From: JAEUIE01 sp047602475 | Lineage (GTDB): Bacteria > Planctomycetota > Planctomycetia > Gemmatales > HRBIN36 | Length of the DNA: 64,000 nucleotides | Reading direction: 5' to 3' | Assembly (NCBI GenBank): GCA_047602475.1 | Contig: JASGHE010000002.1 | Coordinates: 1,860,001 to 1,924,000, forward strand | In this document: positions 36,446-45,566 of the stretch, piece after piece | Position numbering within the stretch: the stretch's first letter is position 1 | Layout of the letters: each line of letters opens with the position of its first letter | The notes under the pieces: generated by a model | Database searches by the model: none | What the model saw: the letters and a program-made list of their open reading frames with translations, nothing else | What the model was told of the DNA's origin: nothing | Translations under genes and position numbers: made by a program

Positions 36446-38035
36446 ATGTCTTCTCCTGCACCCAAATCGCCCTCTTTCTGGCGACGTTACCGCATACCGC
36501 TGATTCTTTTGCCCATCCCCTTTCTACTGCTCATTCTCGAACGCCTCTGGCAGCAAAACGATTGGTCTCCCGAAGCATTCATGTATGTTGGCATGGCGAT
36601 GTCGTTCAGTTTTATCATCATTCCCGTCATCGTGCTGATCTGGTTCCTCTTCTTTTCCAGCTTCACACGTCAGGCTCGCTTGACGGGATTTCTGATTCTG
36701 ATCGGGGTGGTAGTCGCTGCCTTTGCTGTCATCCGCAAAGTCGAGTTCAGTGGGCAGATGAAGCCGATTGTCTATTTTCGCTGGGATCGCCTGCCACAAG
36801 ACAATCTGGCGACATTGACGAGTCTGCCCGCAGGCGAATTGGTAAACATCAGCGTCACTGAAGCGGACAGCCCGTTCTTTCGTGGCCCGCAATTCGATGG
36901 CACCACGCCTTCAGCCCCGAAAGACAAATCATGGGTCAAGGGGGTGAACGACATTCTTTGGCAATACCCTGTTGGTGGCGGCCATGCCGGCATTGCGGTC
37001 GCCGGGCAGATTGCCATCACGATCGAGCAGCGTGGCGAGCATGAAGCAGTCGTGGCTTATAACGTCGAGACTGGCAAGCCAGTTTGGGTGCATACCTATC
37101 CTGCCGGGTTTCATCATTCGGAGCCGATGGGCGGCGATGGCCCGCGCACGACGCCGACTCTCGTCGAGGGGCTCGTCTACACTCTCGGTGCTCAGGGTCA
37201 TCTGCATTGCCTTGAGGCAGCGAGCGGCAAAGTGAAGTGGCAGCAGAACATTCTCGAAGACGCCGGGGCCAAGAACCTGGAATGGGGCATGTCGGGCACG
37301 CCGCTGGTGCTGGGGGACAAGGTCATCGTCAATCCCGGCATTGATCAGGAAAAGAAGACGCAACAGGCTGTCATCGCCTATGACCGCATGACGGGCAAGA
37401 AAGCCTGGTCAGCAGGCAGTGACATGGCCAGCTACTCATCGATGATGAAGGCGAACCTGGCTGGTGTCGATCAGTTGCTGCTCTTCGACGCGGCCGGGCT
37501 GAAAGGACTCGATCTGGCCAGCGGCAAGCAACTTTGGGTCTATCCGTGGAAGTCGAGCTTTGACATGAACTGCGCTCAGCCCATTATTCTGGGTGCTGAT
37601 CAGGTCTACATCTCGTCTCAGGTGGCCAACGGCGGCGCGATGCTGAAACTCAGCCGTGATGGCAATGCCTGGAAGGTCAGCGAAGTGTGGAAGAACAAAT
37701 ACCTCGGCATCAATTTCTCCAATGCGGTGCTGCACGAGGGGCATCTCTATGGACTGAGCAATGGCTACCTTACCTGCCTCGATGCCAAGACTGGCGAACG
37801 GAAGTGGAAGGCTCGCCAATCTTATGGTAATGGACAGATTCTGATTGCCGGCGAGGTCCTGGTGATCACCGCTGAGGACGGCTTTGTCGCCCTGGTTGAC
37901 GCAAAACCTGAGATGTTTAGTGAACTGAAACGGATCCCCGTCTTCAAGGGCCGCACCTGGAATGTGCCTGCCATTGCGCGGGGGCGGTTGTATTTGCGCA
38001 ATCATCAGGAGATGGCGTGTTTGAAGCTGTGGTAG
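36446..38035 (+). CDS. Membrane-anchored PQQ-like (BamB-type) beta-propeller protein
   Basis: The start is set at ATG 36446 (MSSPAPKSPSFWRRYRIPLI); a GTG at 36434 is also in frame. Three N-terminal TM helices lie at about 15-35, 45-70 and 78-98 (IPLILLPIPFLLLILERLW, FIIIPVIVLIWFLFFSSF, LTGFLILIGVVVAAFAV). An eight-bladed pyrrolo-quinoline-quinone-like propeller follows, with repeats of the type AYNVETGKPVWVHTYPAG, CLEAASGKVKWQQNI, AYDRMTGKKAWSAG, GLDLASGKQLWVYPW and CLDAKTGERKWKAR. No PQQ-ligand set of alcohol dehydrogenases is evident, so it is probably a scaffold or binding protein. It is 52 bases behind the toroid gene and probably closes the cluster. Confidence 0.87.
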   Translation: MSSPAPKSPSFWRRYRIPLILLPIPFLLLILERLWQQNDWSPEAFMYVGMAMSFSFIIIPVIVLIWFLFFSSFTRQARLTGFLILIGVVVAAFAVIRKVEFSGQMKPIVYFRWDRLPQDNLATLTSLPAGELVNISVTEADSPFFRGPQFDGTTPSAPKDKSWVKGVNDILWQYPVGGGHAGIAVAGQIAITIEQRGEHEAVVAYNVETGKPVWVHTYPAGFHHSEPMGGDGPRTTPTLVEGLVYTLGAQGHLHCLEAASGKVKWQQNILEDAGAKNLEWGMSGTPLVLGDKVIVNPGIDQEKKTQQAVIAYDRMTGKKAWSAGSDMASYSSMMKANLAGVDQLLLFDAAGLKGLDLASGKQLWVYPWKSSFDMNCAQPIILGADQVYISSQVANGGAMLKLSRDGNAWKVSEVWKNKYLGINFSNAVLHEGHLYGLSNGYLTCLDAKTGERKWKARQSYGNGQILIAGEVLVITAEDGFVALVDAKPEMFSELKRIPVFKGRTWNVPAIARGRLYLRNHQEMACLKLW

Positions 38036-38065
38036 TCGTCGCCGATACTCAGTGTCACACGGCGG

Positions 38066-38088
38066 GCTGACGCCCTGCCGCTCGCAAA
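38066..38088. repeat. GCTGACGCCCTGCCGCTCGCAAA repeat, copy 1
   Basis: This GC-rich motif lies 30 bases past the propeller stop. A near-identical copy lies at 40232-40254, also just past a gene end. Confidence 0.5.
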
Positions 38089-38097
38089 GACTGGGTG

Positions 38098-39423
38098 TTA
38101 CTTCGTTACCTTTGCGATCACCTCATCCATAATCTTCACTGCTGTCTTCACTTGGTCGGAGGTGATACACAGCGGCGGGCAAAGGCGCAGGCCGCTTTCG
38201 CCGCAGCCGAGGATGAGAAGGCCATGTTCGAAGCAGGTATCTTCGATCTTATTGCGTAGTTCCAGGCTATGCTGGCCATCCTTCATGACGTCGACGGCGA
38301 CCATGAGCCCCAGGCCGCGGACGTTTTTGAGGGAGGTGGGGTACTTGCTTTCGAGTTGCCGCAGTCCTGCCCGCAGTTCTTCACCACGGGCATTGGTGTT
38401 GGCCAGGTATTCCTTCTGAAGGAGATCGATGGTTGTCAGCGCTGCCCTGCAAGCGATCGGGTTGCCGCCGAAGGTGCTGGCGTGGCTGCCGCTCGGCCAG
38501 TTCATCACTGAGGTCTTGGCGACGATGGCACCCAGGGGCAGGCCGCTGGCAATGCCCTTGGCCAGACAAGTGATGTCGGCTTCCACGCCGGCATGTTCGA
38601 GGGCGAAGAGCTTGCCGGTGCGACCCATGCCACACTGGATTTCATCAGCCACCATCAGGATGCCATGCTGATCGCAGAGCTTGCGAAGCCCCTGTAGAAA
38701 TGGTGTTGGGGCAGGGTAGTAGCCGCCTTCGCCCTGCACCGGTTCAATGAAGATCGCTGCGACCTCATCGGGTGAAGCGGTTCGTTTCAGAATCGTCTGT
38801 TCAATCCTCTTGATGCATCCACAACCATCGGGAGTGGTGCAACTGGTGCAGCCACGCGGATACTCGGCATGATGGATATGAGGCACCAGCGGGCCAAACC
38901 GCTTGCGATGTACCAGTTTGGAGGCGGACAGCGACATGGCTCCGTACGTTCGGCCATGGAACGAGCCGAAGAAAGCGATGACGTTGGGCCGGCCGGTGTG
39001 ATGGTGCGCAAGTTTCAATGCAGCTTCAATCGATTCGGTGCCGCTGTTGGTGAAGAAGACTTTCTTGGGCGAGGAGCCGGGTGCGAGCGCAGCCAGCTTT
39101 TCAGCCAGCATGATCTGTGGTTCGTAATAGAAATCAGTGCCGGACATGTGGATGAGCTTGCCCGCCTGATCGGTGATCGCCTCCACCACTTCGGGATGAC
39201 AGTGACCGGTGGCTGTCACAGCGATGCCGGCGGTGCAATCGAGATAGAGGTTGCCGTCAACGTCTTCGATAACACAGCCGCTGCCCCGAGCGACGACGAG
39301 CGGGTAGCCACGTGTATAAGACGGCGAAACGACCTTGGAATCCCGCTCCAGAAAGCTCTTAGCCTTGGGGCCGGGCGGCGGAGTCTTAAACGAAGGAACG
39401 GTTTGTTGATCGAATAACCACAT
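38098..39423 (-). CDS. Class III (acetylornithine/GABA-type) aminotransferase
   Basis: This is a PLP-dependent omega-aminotransferase of 441 aa. It has the substrate and cofactor region LDCTAGIAVTATGHCHPEVV, FFTNSGTESIEAALKLA, AFFGSFHGRTYGAMSLSA, the cofactor Asp in LMVADEIQCGMGRTG, and the Schiff-base Lys in TCLAKGIASGLPLGA. An unusual Cys-rich stretch (YPRGCTSCTTPDGCGC) sits near residue 190. Such enzymes transfer the terminal amino group of ornithine, lysine, GABA or similar to 2-oxoglutarate. A semialdehyde-type dehydrogenase lies two genes upstream on the same strand, which fits omega-amino acid breakdown; the substrate is not decided. Confidence 0.9.
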   Translation of the reverse strand: MWLFDQQTVPSFKTPPPGPKAKSFLERDSKVVSPSYTRGYPLVVARGSGCVIEDVDGNLYLDCTAGIAVTATGHCHPEVVEAITDQAGKLIHMSGTDFYYEPQIMLAEKLAALAPGSSPKKVFFTNSGTESIEAALKLAHHHTGRPNVIAFFGSFHGRTYGAMSLSASKLVHRKRFGPLVPHIHHAEYPRGCTSCTTPDGCGCIKRIEQTILKRTASPDEVAAIFIEPVQGEGGYYPAPTPFLQGLRKLCDQHGILMVADEIQCGMGRTGKLFALEHAGVEADITCLAKGIASGLPLGAIVAKTSVMNWPSGSHASTFGGNPIACRAALTTIDLLQKEYLANTNARGEELRAGLRQLESKYPTSLKNVRGLGLMVAVDVMKDGQHSLELRNKIEDTCFEHGLLILGCGESGLRLCPPLCITSDQVKTAVKIMDEVIAKVTK

Positions 39424-39481
39424 AAGAAGTGACCTTGAGAGAGGTACTGTCAGGATATGAACAAGTGACTGACCGGCATGC

Positions 39482-40171
39482 TTACGTCTTGACGAGCACC
39501 GTCAGAATCTCCTGTTTGGTGATCTGCCAGCACTGCAGTTCAAAACCGAGGCCGCGCTGCACTTCCACGAGCAGCTCCATCCATGCATGAGGTGTCCAGA
39601 CATGTTGCCGGATGCGTTGAGTATGTTGCAGTGCCAGTTGTAGCCGTTCTTCGGGATCGTCGCCGGCACCATGTTCGATGAAGACAGCCCATTCTTCCAG
39701 ATGACCCGGCCAGGAGCCGTTCGGTCCATGCACGAAGTCTGCAGCTAAGTGCCCCAGCGGCGTGACCGGGCGATGATAATCAGCAGTTAATCGCTTGTCG
39801 GTAACGCTCAGGAAGGCGTGCCCACCCTTCCGGAGGACCCGGTGCATGGCATGAAACGCTGCCAGCACGTTACCGGAGTATTCCAGCACCCGGCAGGCGA
39901 TGACGAAGTCCTGCGAAGCGCTTTCGATGGGTTCGAGCGATTCCAGCGTGGCGATGCCGTCGAGAGCCTTGAGGGAATCAGCCCGGTGAGGATAGAGGGC
40001 AGCCAATTCCTCTTCGGAGCAGCGATCGTAGTAGCTGATCTCTGCTTGTGGCACGATCACTGGTCGGGATAGCGCACCAATCTCGATCCCTGTACCGGCA
40101 AGATACTTCTTGGCCAAGGCATTCCGGGCAGATCGGTGACGAGTACTGGCTCGCTTGAGAACTTGAGGCAT
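39482..40171 (-). CDS. Class I SAM-dependent methyltransferase
   Basis: This is a small (229 aa) methyltransferase fold. The SAM loop is in the LAGTGIEIGAL region, residues SQDFVIACRVLEYSGNVLAA fit the post-III strand, and LRKGGHAFLSVTDKRLTADY is the typical strand 5 with the GG turn. A C-terminal ~90 residues contain LEEWAVFIEHGAGDDPEERL. Related proteins often sit in glycan or rSAM clusters, but here the neighbours are an aminotransferase and an aldehyde dehydrogenase. The methyl acceptor is unknown. Confidence 0.78.
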   Translation of the reverse strand: MPQVLKRASTRHRSARNALAKKYLAGTGIEIGALSRPVIVPQAEISYYDRCSEEELAALYPHRADSLKALDGIATLESLEPIESASQDFVIACRVLEYSGNVLAAFHAMHRVLRKGGHAFLSVTDKRLTADYHRPVTPLGHLAADFVHGPNGSWPGHLEEWAVFIEHGAGDDPEERLQLALQHTQRIRQHVWTPHAWMELLVEVQRGLGFELQCWQITKQEILTVLVKT

Positions 40172-40231
40172 GCTGGTCTCCTTACCAGAGAGTCATCCTT
40201 CCGTGGATGATAAAACTGTCTCACATGTCGG

Positions 40232-40254
40232 ACTGACGCCCTGACGCTCGCAAA
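40232..40254. repeat. ACTGACGCCCTGACGCTCGCAAA repeat, copy 2
   Basis: It matches the repeat at 38066-38088 at about 21 of 23 positions and ends 3 bases before the stop codon of the aldehyde dehydrogenase gene. Confidence 0.5.
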
Positions 40255-40257
40255 AAA

Positions 40258-41768
40258 TCAGCCCACCTCGGCTTTGAGGCCCTGGGCCATCTTTACTTCC
40301 TCGGCATGGTTGACCGTCCAGGCGATCTTGTGCGTCACCGCTTCGGTCAGGGCCGCCGCTGAGGGGTGGCCGTTGCCACTTTTCTTCACCCCGCCAAATG
40401 GTAAATGCACTTCAGCGCCAATGCAAGGGAGATTGACATAACCCATCCCGAATTCACATTCTTCACGATAATAGCGCATCTTGCGGAAATCCTCGGTGAT
40501 GACCGCCATCGACAGGCCGAACTCGACATCGTTGTAGATGCGGACGGCATCGGCATCGTCTTTGAAAGGCACCAGAGCGACGTGGGGGCCGAAGACCTCT
40601 TCCCGTACGGTTCGTTTGCCCGGCACATGTTCCTGGCGATAAACGAAAGGCGAAAGGAACCAGCCATGCGAGTGATTGGCGTCGGTGATGCGCCCACCAT
40701 CGACGAGCACGCTGGCGTTTTCTGTCTTGGCCAGGTCGTTGTAGCTGAGCACCTTGTTCACAGCTGTTTCGTTAATGACCGGCCCGGTGAAGTTGACCGG
40801 ATCGAGAGGATGGCCAATATTCAATCGTTTGACTGCACTAATGTACTTATCAGCGAATTTGTCAAATATCTTGTGGTGGACCAGCATGCGTCCCGCCGAG
40901 ACACAGCGCTGCCCACTGGTCTTGAACCCTGCCAGCACGGCACAGGTGACAGCCAGATCGAGCCTGGCATCTTCGCAGATGATGACAGCCGACTTTGATC
41001 CCATTTCATTGGCGACGATGCGATCATAGAAGTCTGCAGAGATTTGCTGAATCTTGTGTCCCACTTCGTAACTGCCGGTGAAGAGGACGATGTTGACTTC
41101 ACGGTTGCGGACAAGAGCTTCGCCGGCTACGCCATCGCCATGCACCAGATTGACGACGCCGGGGGGAAGCCTGCTTCGAGGCACATTTCGATCAGTCGCT
41201 GACCGATAGCGGGGGTGTCTTCGCTGGGCTTGAAGACGGCAGTATTGCCTTCCAGCAGCGATGGTCCGAGCATCCAGAGAGGCACAGCAAAGGGGAAGTT
41301 CCACGGCGTGATGACCGCCGCGACGCCCCACGGCTTGCGACGCATGAATGCATCTTTTTCAGGTATCTCGCTGGCGATTACGTCGCCATTAGGCATGCGG
41401 CCCGACCCGAAGACATACTGCACCATGTGCAGGCCTTCGATCACTTCAGCCCGGCTTTCGTTGAAGATCTTGCCGCATTCCCACGCCATGAGGTGTGCAA
41501 GTTTATCGACTTCGCGTTTGATGATCTGGGCGAGGTTGTCGAAGAGCTCCGCTCGATAGACTCGGCTTTGTCGTCGCCAGGCGGGGTAGGCTGCGCGTGC
41601 AGCGGCGACTGCGGCATTGGCCTCTGCTACTGTCGCTTTGGGAAATTTGCCGACGATGATGCGGCTATCCGCCGGGCTGGTGCTATTGAAGAAGCCCGCG
41701 CCTTCGTGCTTGCTGCCGGCGATGAGATGATGACCTTGAACAGGAGGCGGAGCGATGATCTGACTCAT
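40258..41768 (-). CDS. Aldehyde dehydrogenase (semialdehyde type), one frame break
   Basis: This NAD(P)+-dependent aldehyde dehydrogenase of about 503 aa is split in two frames. The first part (to about residue 200) has VITPWNFPFAVPLWMLGPSL and NTAVFKPSEDTP. The second has GVVNLVHGDG, FTGSYEVG, the base Glu in ANEMGSKSAVI and the nucleophile in GQRCVSAGR, and ends with FGGVKKSGNGH. A G6 run at 41161-41166 that should be G7 explains the break exactly (GFPPGVVNLV). With the aminotransferase downstream it could oxidise a semialdehyde from lysine, 5-aminovalerate or GABA; that is inference. Confidence 0.9.
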
Positions 41769-41857
41769 AATGACGCATACCGAAATGGAGAGAAGTGAAT
41801 GCTTTGATTCTATGAGAAAGGAGGATGATCGTTCCCGTCACTGTTTGAGACGAGTGA

Positions 41858-43246
41858 TCAGAGTGTCAACTCCTCAAACAGTCTAGGCAGCAGCGACTTC
41901 ACGCCATGAGCTTTGGCGATGAGGCTCTGCAGGCATGCGCGCTGTTTATCTTCGCCGTGAGTCAGCACGGTGCGGGGTTTGGCGCCTTCGATAGAGTTGT
42001 ACCATTGAAGCAGTTCGCTCTGCCCAGCATGTGCGCTGAAGCCACCCAGGGTGCGTATTTTGGCTCGCACTTGCACCGACTCGCCTAAGATGTTGACGTT
42101 TTTTCTTCCTTCGACTAACTGACGGCCCAGCGTGCCTTCGCCCTGATAGCCGACGATAGCGACATAAGTTTCAGGTTGCCAAAGACGATGCTTCAGGTGG
42201 TGCAGAATCCTTCCGGCATTGCACATGCCCGATCCCGCCATGATCAGCATGGGGCCTTCCATGTCGTTGAGCTTGCGGGAGTCGTCAGCGGTCTCGCAGG
42301 CAGTGACCATGCTGAAGTCATGATCAAGTTGTCCGCTTTTTTGCAGGGCGAGGGCTTCCTCATCGAACAAGCTGGAATGCCGGCGATAGATATTGACCGC
42401 TGAGATGGCCATCGGGCTATCGAGATAGATGGGAAAGCGGGGGATAGTCTTGTCACGAAACAGGGCGGCCAGGTGGTAGATCATCTGCTGAGCCCGGCCC
42501 ACGGCGAACACAGGCACCAGGATTACGCCTTTGCTAGCAACCGCTTCGATCACGATGGAACGGAATTCCTTCAAGGTCTCTACGAGCGGCTGATGGTTCC
42601 GATCGCCGTAGGTGGATTCGAGCAATACTAAGTCAGCGTGGGGGATGGGCACGGGATCGCGGAGGAAGGGCGCGCCGCGCGGCCCCAGGTCGCCGGAGAA
42701 GGCAATCACTTTTGTCGTGCCGTTCTCTTCCACGGTCAGTTCAATGCTGCTGGAGCCAAGCATGTGCCCGGCATCGACGAGTCGAGCGGTTATCCCCTGA
42801 GCTACTTCCTGACGCACGTCGTATTCTAAAGTTTGGAAGCTGGAGACAGTCTTTACCACATCGTCGGTGGTGTAGAGAGGCTGTTCAGGAGCATCGCCCC
42901 GACGTATCCTTCTGCGATTGTTCCTCTCGGCATCCTGTGCCTGCACCTTGGCGGCGTCGAGCAGAATAAGCTGCGACATGTCACGAGTGGCGGTGTTAGC
43001 GAAGATCTGTCCCCGGTAGCCGTGCTTGTTCAGCAAGGGCAGGCGGCCGGTATGATCCAGATGACCATGCGTCAGAACGACGGCGTCGAGTCTTTCCAAA
43101 CCTACCAGTTTGGGCAGACGGTTCTTTTCATCAGCATCGCTGCCTTGAAAGATACCGCAGTCGATAAGCACTCGGCTGGTTGCGGTTTCAAGAAGGTAGC
43201 AGGAACCGGTCACTTCGCCAGCAGCGCCGAGGAACGTGAGTTTCAT
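41858..43246 (-). CDS. MBL-fold beta-CASP RNA-processing nuclease
   Basis: This is a zinc metallo-beta-lactamase nuclease of the CPSF73/YSH1-like group (462 aa). Motif 2 is LTHGHLDHTGRLPLL; GEVTGSCYLLE and VDAGHMLGSSSIELT carry further metal ligands. The beta-CASP domain includes VPVFAVGRAQQMIY, SPMAISAVNIY and MAGSGMCNAGRI. The C-terminal HAHGVKSL and FSAHAGQSELLQW carry the last His ligands. It probably cuts or trims RNA in the cytoplasm. Confidence 0.92.
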   Translation of the reverse strand: MKLTFLGAAGEVTGSCYLLETATSRVLIDCGIFQGSDADEKNRLPKLVGLERLDAVVLTHGHLDHTGRLPLLNKHGYRGQIFANTATRDMSQLILLDAAKVQAQDAERNNRRRIRRGDAPEQPLYTTDDVVKTVSSFQTLEYDVRQEVAQGITARLVDAGHMLGSSSIELTVEENGTTKVIAFSGDLGPRGAPFLRDPVPIPHADLVLLESTYGDRNHQPLVETLKEFRSIVIEAVASKGVILVPVFAVGRAQQMIYHLAALFRDKTIPRFPIYLDSPMAISAVNIYRRHSSLFDEEALALQKSGQLDHDFSMVTACETADDSRKLNDMEGPMLIMAGSGMCNAGRILHHLKHRLWQPETYVAIVGYQGEGTLGRQLVEGRKNVNILGESVQVRAKIRTLGGFSAHAGQSELLQWYNSIEGAKPRTVLTHGEDKQRACLQSLIAKAHGVKSLLPRLFEELTL

Positions 43247-43353
43247 GAAGCCAGTCTCGAAAAGAGTAATCTCTCTTCAAGATAGCAAGTTCTGATGGGG
43301 AATCTCAGCGTTCTCGATGATTCACGATGGAACGCTAACTCACTGAGAAGAGA

Positions 43354-44130
43354 CTAGGCTGCAAGCCGCCGATCTCCCGGATGCCCCTGTTGGCGATTCC
43401 ACTCGGAAACGAAGCGTTGATAATCCTCAGGGGTATCAACTCCGGCTGAGGATTGCGCAACCACGCCGACCTGAATGCGCTGACCCAGGGAGAGCACGCG
43501 TAACTGCTCCAGCTTTTCAAGCTGCTCGAGTGCTGACACCGGTGTCTGCGCCAGCTTGAGCAGGAATTCCCGGCGGTACGCATAGAGCCCCAGATGCTGG
43601 AAAAACTGAAATGGCTCATGGGCGAGCTCCGGCATGCCATCGCGCACAAATGGGATAGGGCTTCGGCTGAAGTAGAGCGCCTGACCAAGATCGCCGACGA
43701 CCACCTTGACACAATTCGGATTCTGGTATTGTTCCATGCTGCGAAGCGGAGTAGCGAGCGTCGCCATCGCCGCCTGGGGATGACGCACCAGCAGGTCGGC
43801 AGTGAAGTCCAGCGCATCGGGTTCGATCAGCGGTTCATCGCCCTGAAGATTCACGACAATGTCCGCGTCATGGAACTGGGCTGCCTCGGCGACGCGATCA
43901 GTGCCGCTCTGGTGATCTTCACGAGTCATCACGACCTGCCCGCCGAACGACTTCACTGCTGTTTCAATGCGGGCATCATCGGTGGCGACGATGACTTGAT
44001 CAATATGGCGAGCCTGGCAGGCACGCTCATAGACGTGTTGAATGAGATACTTGCCGGTGGCCTTCAATAACGGCTTGCCAGGCAGGCGTGAAGATGCAAA
44101 TCGAGCTGGAATGACGGCGAGCGTGCGCAT
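43354..44130 (-). CDS. kdsB: 3-deoxy-manno-octulosonate cytidylyltransferase
   Basis: KdsB activates Kdo as CMP-Kdo for lipopolysaccharide inner core, so it supports a lipid-A-type outer membrane in this organism. Diagnostic motifs are IPARFASSRLPGKPLL at the start, VATDDARIETAVKSFGG, MTREDHQSGTDRVAEAA, VVNLQGDEPLIEP and YAYRREFLLKLAQTPVSALE. The length of 258 aa is normal. No other Kdo or lipid A gene is next to it. Confidence 0.96.
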   Translation of the reverse strand: MRTLAVIPARFASSRLPGKPLLKATGKYLIQHVYERACQARHIDQVIVATDDARIETAVKSFGGQVVMTREDHQSGTDRVAEAAQFHDADIVVNLQGDEPLIEPDALDFTADLLVRHPQAAMATLATPLRSMEQYQNPNCVKVVVGDLGQALYFSRSPIPFVRDGMPELAHEPFQFFQHLGLYAYRREFLLKLAQTPVSALEQLEKLEQLRVLSLGQRIQVGVVAQSSAGVDTPEDYQRFVSEWNRQQGHPGDRRLAA

Positions 44131-44247
44131 GAATCGGCCTCCCTGCCGACGGCAAAGGCTCTATGTAGCCCGCTATCGGGCGATCTGTCAAGGTGATTCA
44201 GTCTCCGACCTTGTCGTGATTCTTTAGCAGGTTCTTGAGTTATGCCT

Positions 44248-45336
44248 CTACTTGCCAATCACCCAGTCCCACAGCCAGCCGCGGGTGATTGCCGCCAGGG
44301 AGATGAGAAGAATAATGGTCGCCACAAACGTGTTTATTGCAGGATGAGAGTTAATCCATTCTCTGGTACGTTTCTGAAAGATCTGATAGGAAGAACGTCG
44401 GCGAACGGAGGTGGTTAAGCCGTGTTGCCAACGCTGGAGATCAATCGCGAAGTCGTTCAATGATGGATATCGGCGGTTAGGGTTCTTTCGGATCGACCGA
44501 AGGACAATGGCAGCCAGATCGGGTGAGATACGACTGTTATATCGTCGTGGTGAAGGTGGTTTGATTTCAGGATCTCTGACATTCGCCAGAACATCATTCA
44601 GCGTGCCTTGAAAGGGCACTCGGCCCGCCAGCAGTTCGTACAGGACTATCCCCAGGCTGTATTGGTCGCTATGTGGTCCTGTTAACTTCGCTTTACCACG
44701 GGCTTGCTCGGGAGCCATGTAGGCAGGAGTACCCAACACTTCGCCATCCCTGCTCAAGTTGGCGTCAACACCTGCTTTCTCAGCAGCTTTCTTCAGCCAG
44801 ACTGGATCAAGATCATATTTATGCTTGGCCAGTCCGAAATCGGTGAGCCGGGCGTGTCCATTTTGATCGATCAGGATATTCGCGGGCTTGACATCACGAT
44901 GAACGATTCCTTCCGAGTGAGCATAGGTGAGCGCTTCGGCTATTTGCAGTACCCATTCGACGGACTGGCGAGCGCTGGGCCAATGATCCTTACAGTGATT
45001 GACCAATGAATGACCATCGACAAATTCGGAAGCGATATAGAAGGTGTCGTCCGCCAGGCCTGCTTCGTAGACGGGGACCAGATGAGGATGCCTGAGTTTG
45101 GCAGCCGATTGAGCTTCCCGCAAAAACCGTCGGGCCAACTCGCCACGTGCCGCTCGTAGCGTCGGTACTTTTAAGGCTACTTCTCTGGCGAGAGTCGGAT
45201 CATACGCTCGGTAGACGTGCCCAAACGCGCCCCTGCCCAATTCCGAACGCAACTGAAATCGACCGATGGTCTTCGGAGCTTGGGTACTCATCGTACTCAA
45301 CATGGTTCTCGTTTGTTTGGCACTTCGGACGGTCAT
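44248..45336 (-). CDS. Membrane-anchored Ser/Thr protein kinase
   Basis: This is a Hanks-type kinase with all main motifs: Gly loop ELGRGAFGHVYRA, VALKVP (Lys), HRDVKPANILI (catalytic Asp), DFGLAKHKYD, GTPAYMAPEQARG, and the DQYSLGIVLYELLAGRVPF helix. A short C-terminal juxtamembrane segment is followed by one TM helix (about 330-352, FVATIILLISLAAITRGWLW) and almost nothing outside. So it has no extracytoplasmic sensor of its own. In-frame Met codons at about 45297 and 45285 (MSTQAPKTIGRF) are alternative starts. Planctomycetes carry many such kinases; the target is unknown. Confidence 0.92.
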   Translation of the reverse strand: MTVRSAKQTRTMLSTMSTQAPKTIGRFQLRSELGRGAFGHVYRAYDPTLAREVALKVPTLRAARGELARRFLREAQSAAKLRHPHLVPVYEAGLADDTFYIASEFVDGHSLVNHCKDHWPSARQSVEWVLQIAEALTYAHSEGIVHRDVKPANILIDQNGHARLTDFGLAKHKYDLDPVWLKKAAEKAGVDANLSRDGEVLGTPAYMAPEQARGKAKLTGPHSDQYSLGIVLYELLAGRVPFQGTLNDVLANVRDPEIKPPSPRRYNSRISPDLAAIVLRSIRKNPNRRYPSLNDFAIDLQRWQHGLTTSVRRRSSYQIFQKRTREWINSHPAINTFVATIILLISLAAITRGWLWDWVIGK

Positions 45337-45566
45337 ACTGATGATTATCCTCTATAGTTGTACGTCCGTTCTCAGAAACTGTTCACTATTTCCTGGCGTG
45401 TGCAAAGCTGATAATAGCCCGATGGCCTTGTACCAATAGTAGCACAGTTTACCTAACCGGATCATTGCGAAGGGTTAGTCACACCCTCTAACCAGGATTG
45501 TCAACTTCGACTCATGTTTTGTTGGGCATCGGGTAAAGTTTATCGATTGACCCTAGACGGTGCTCC

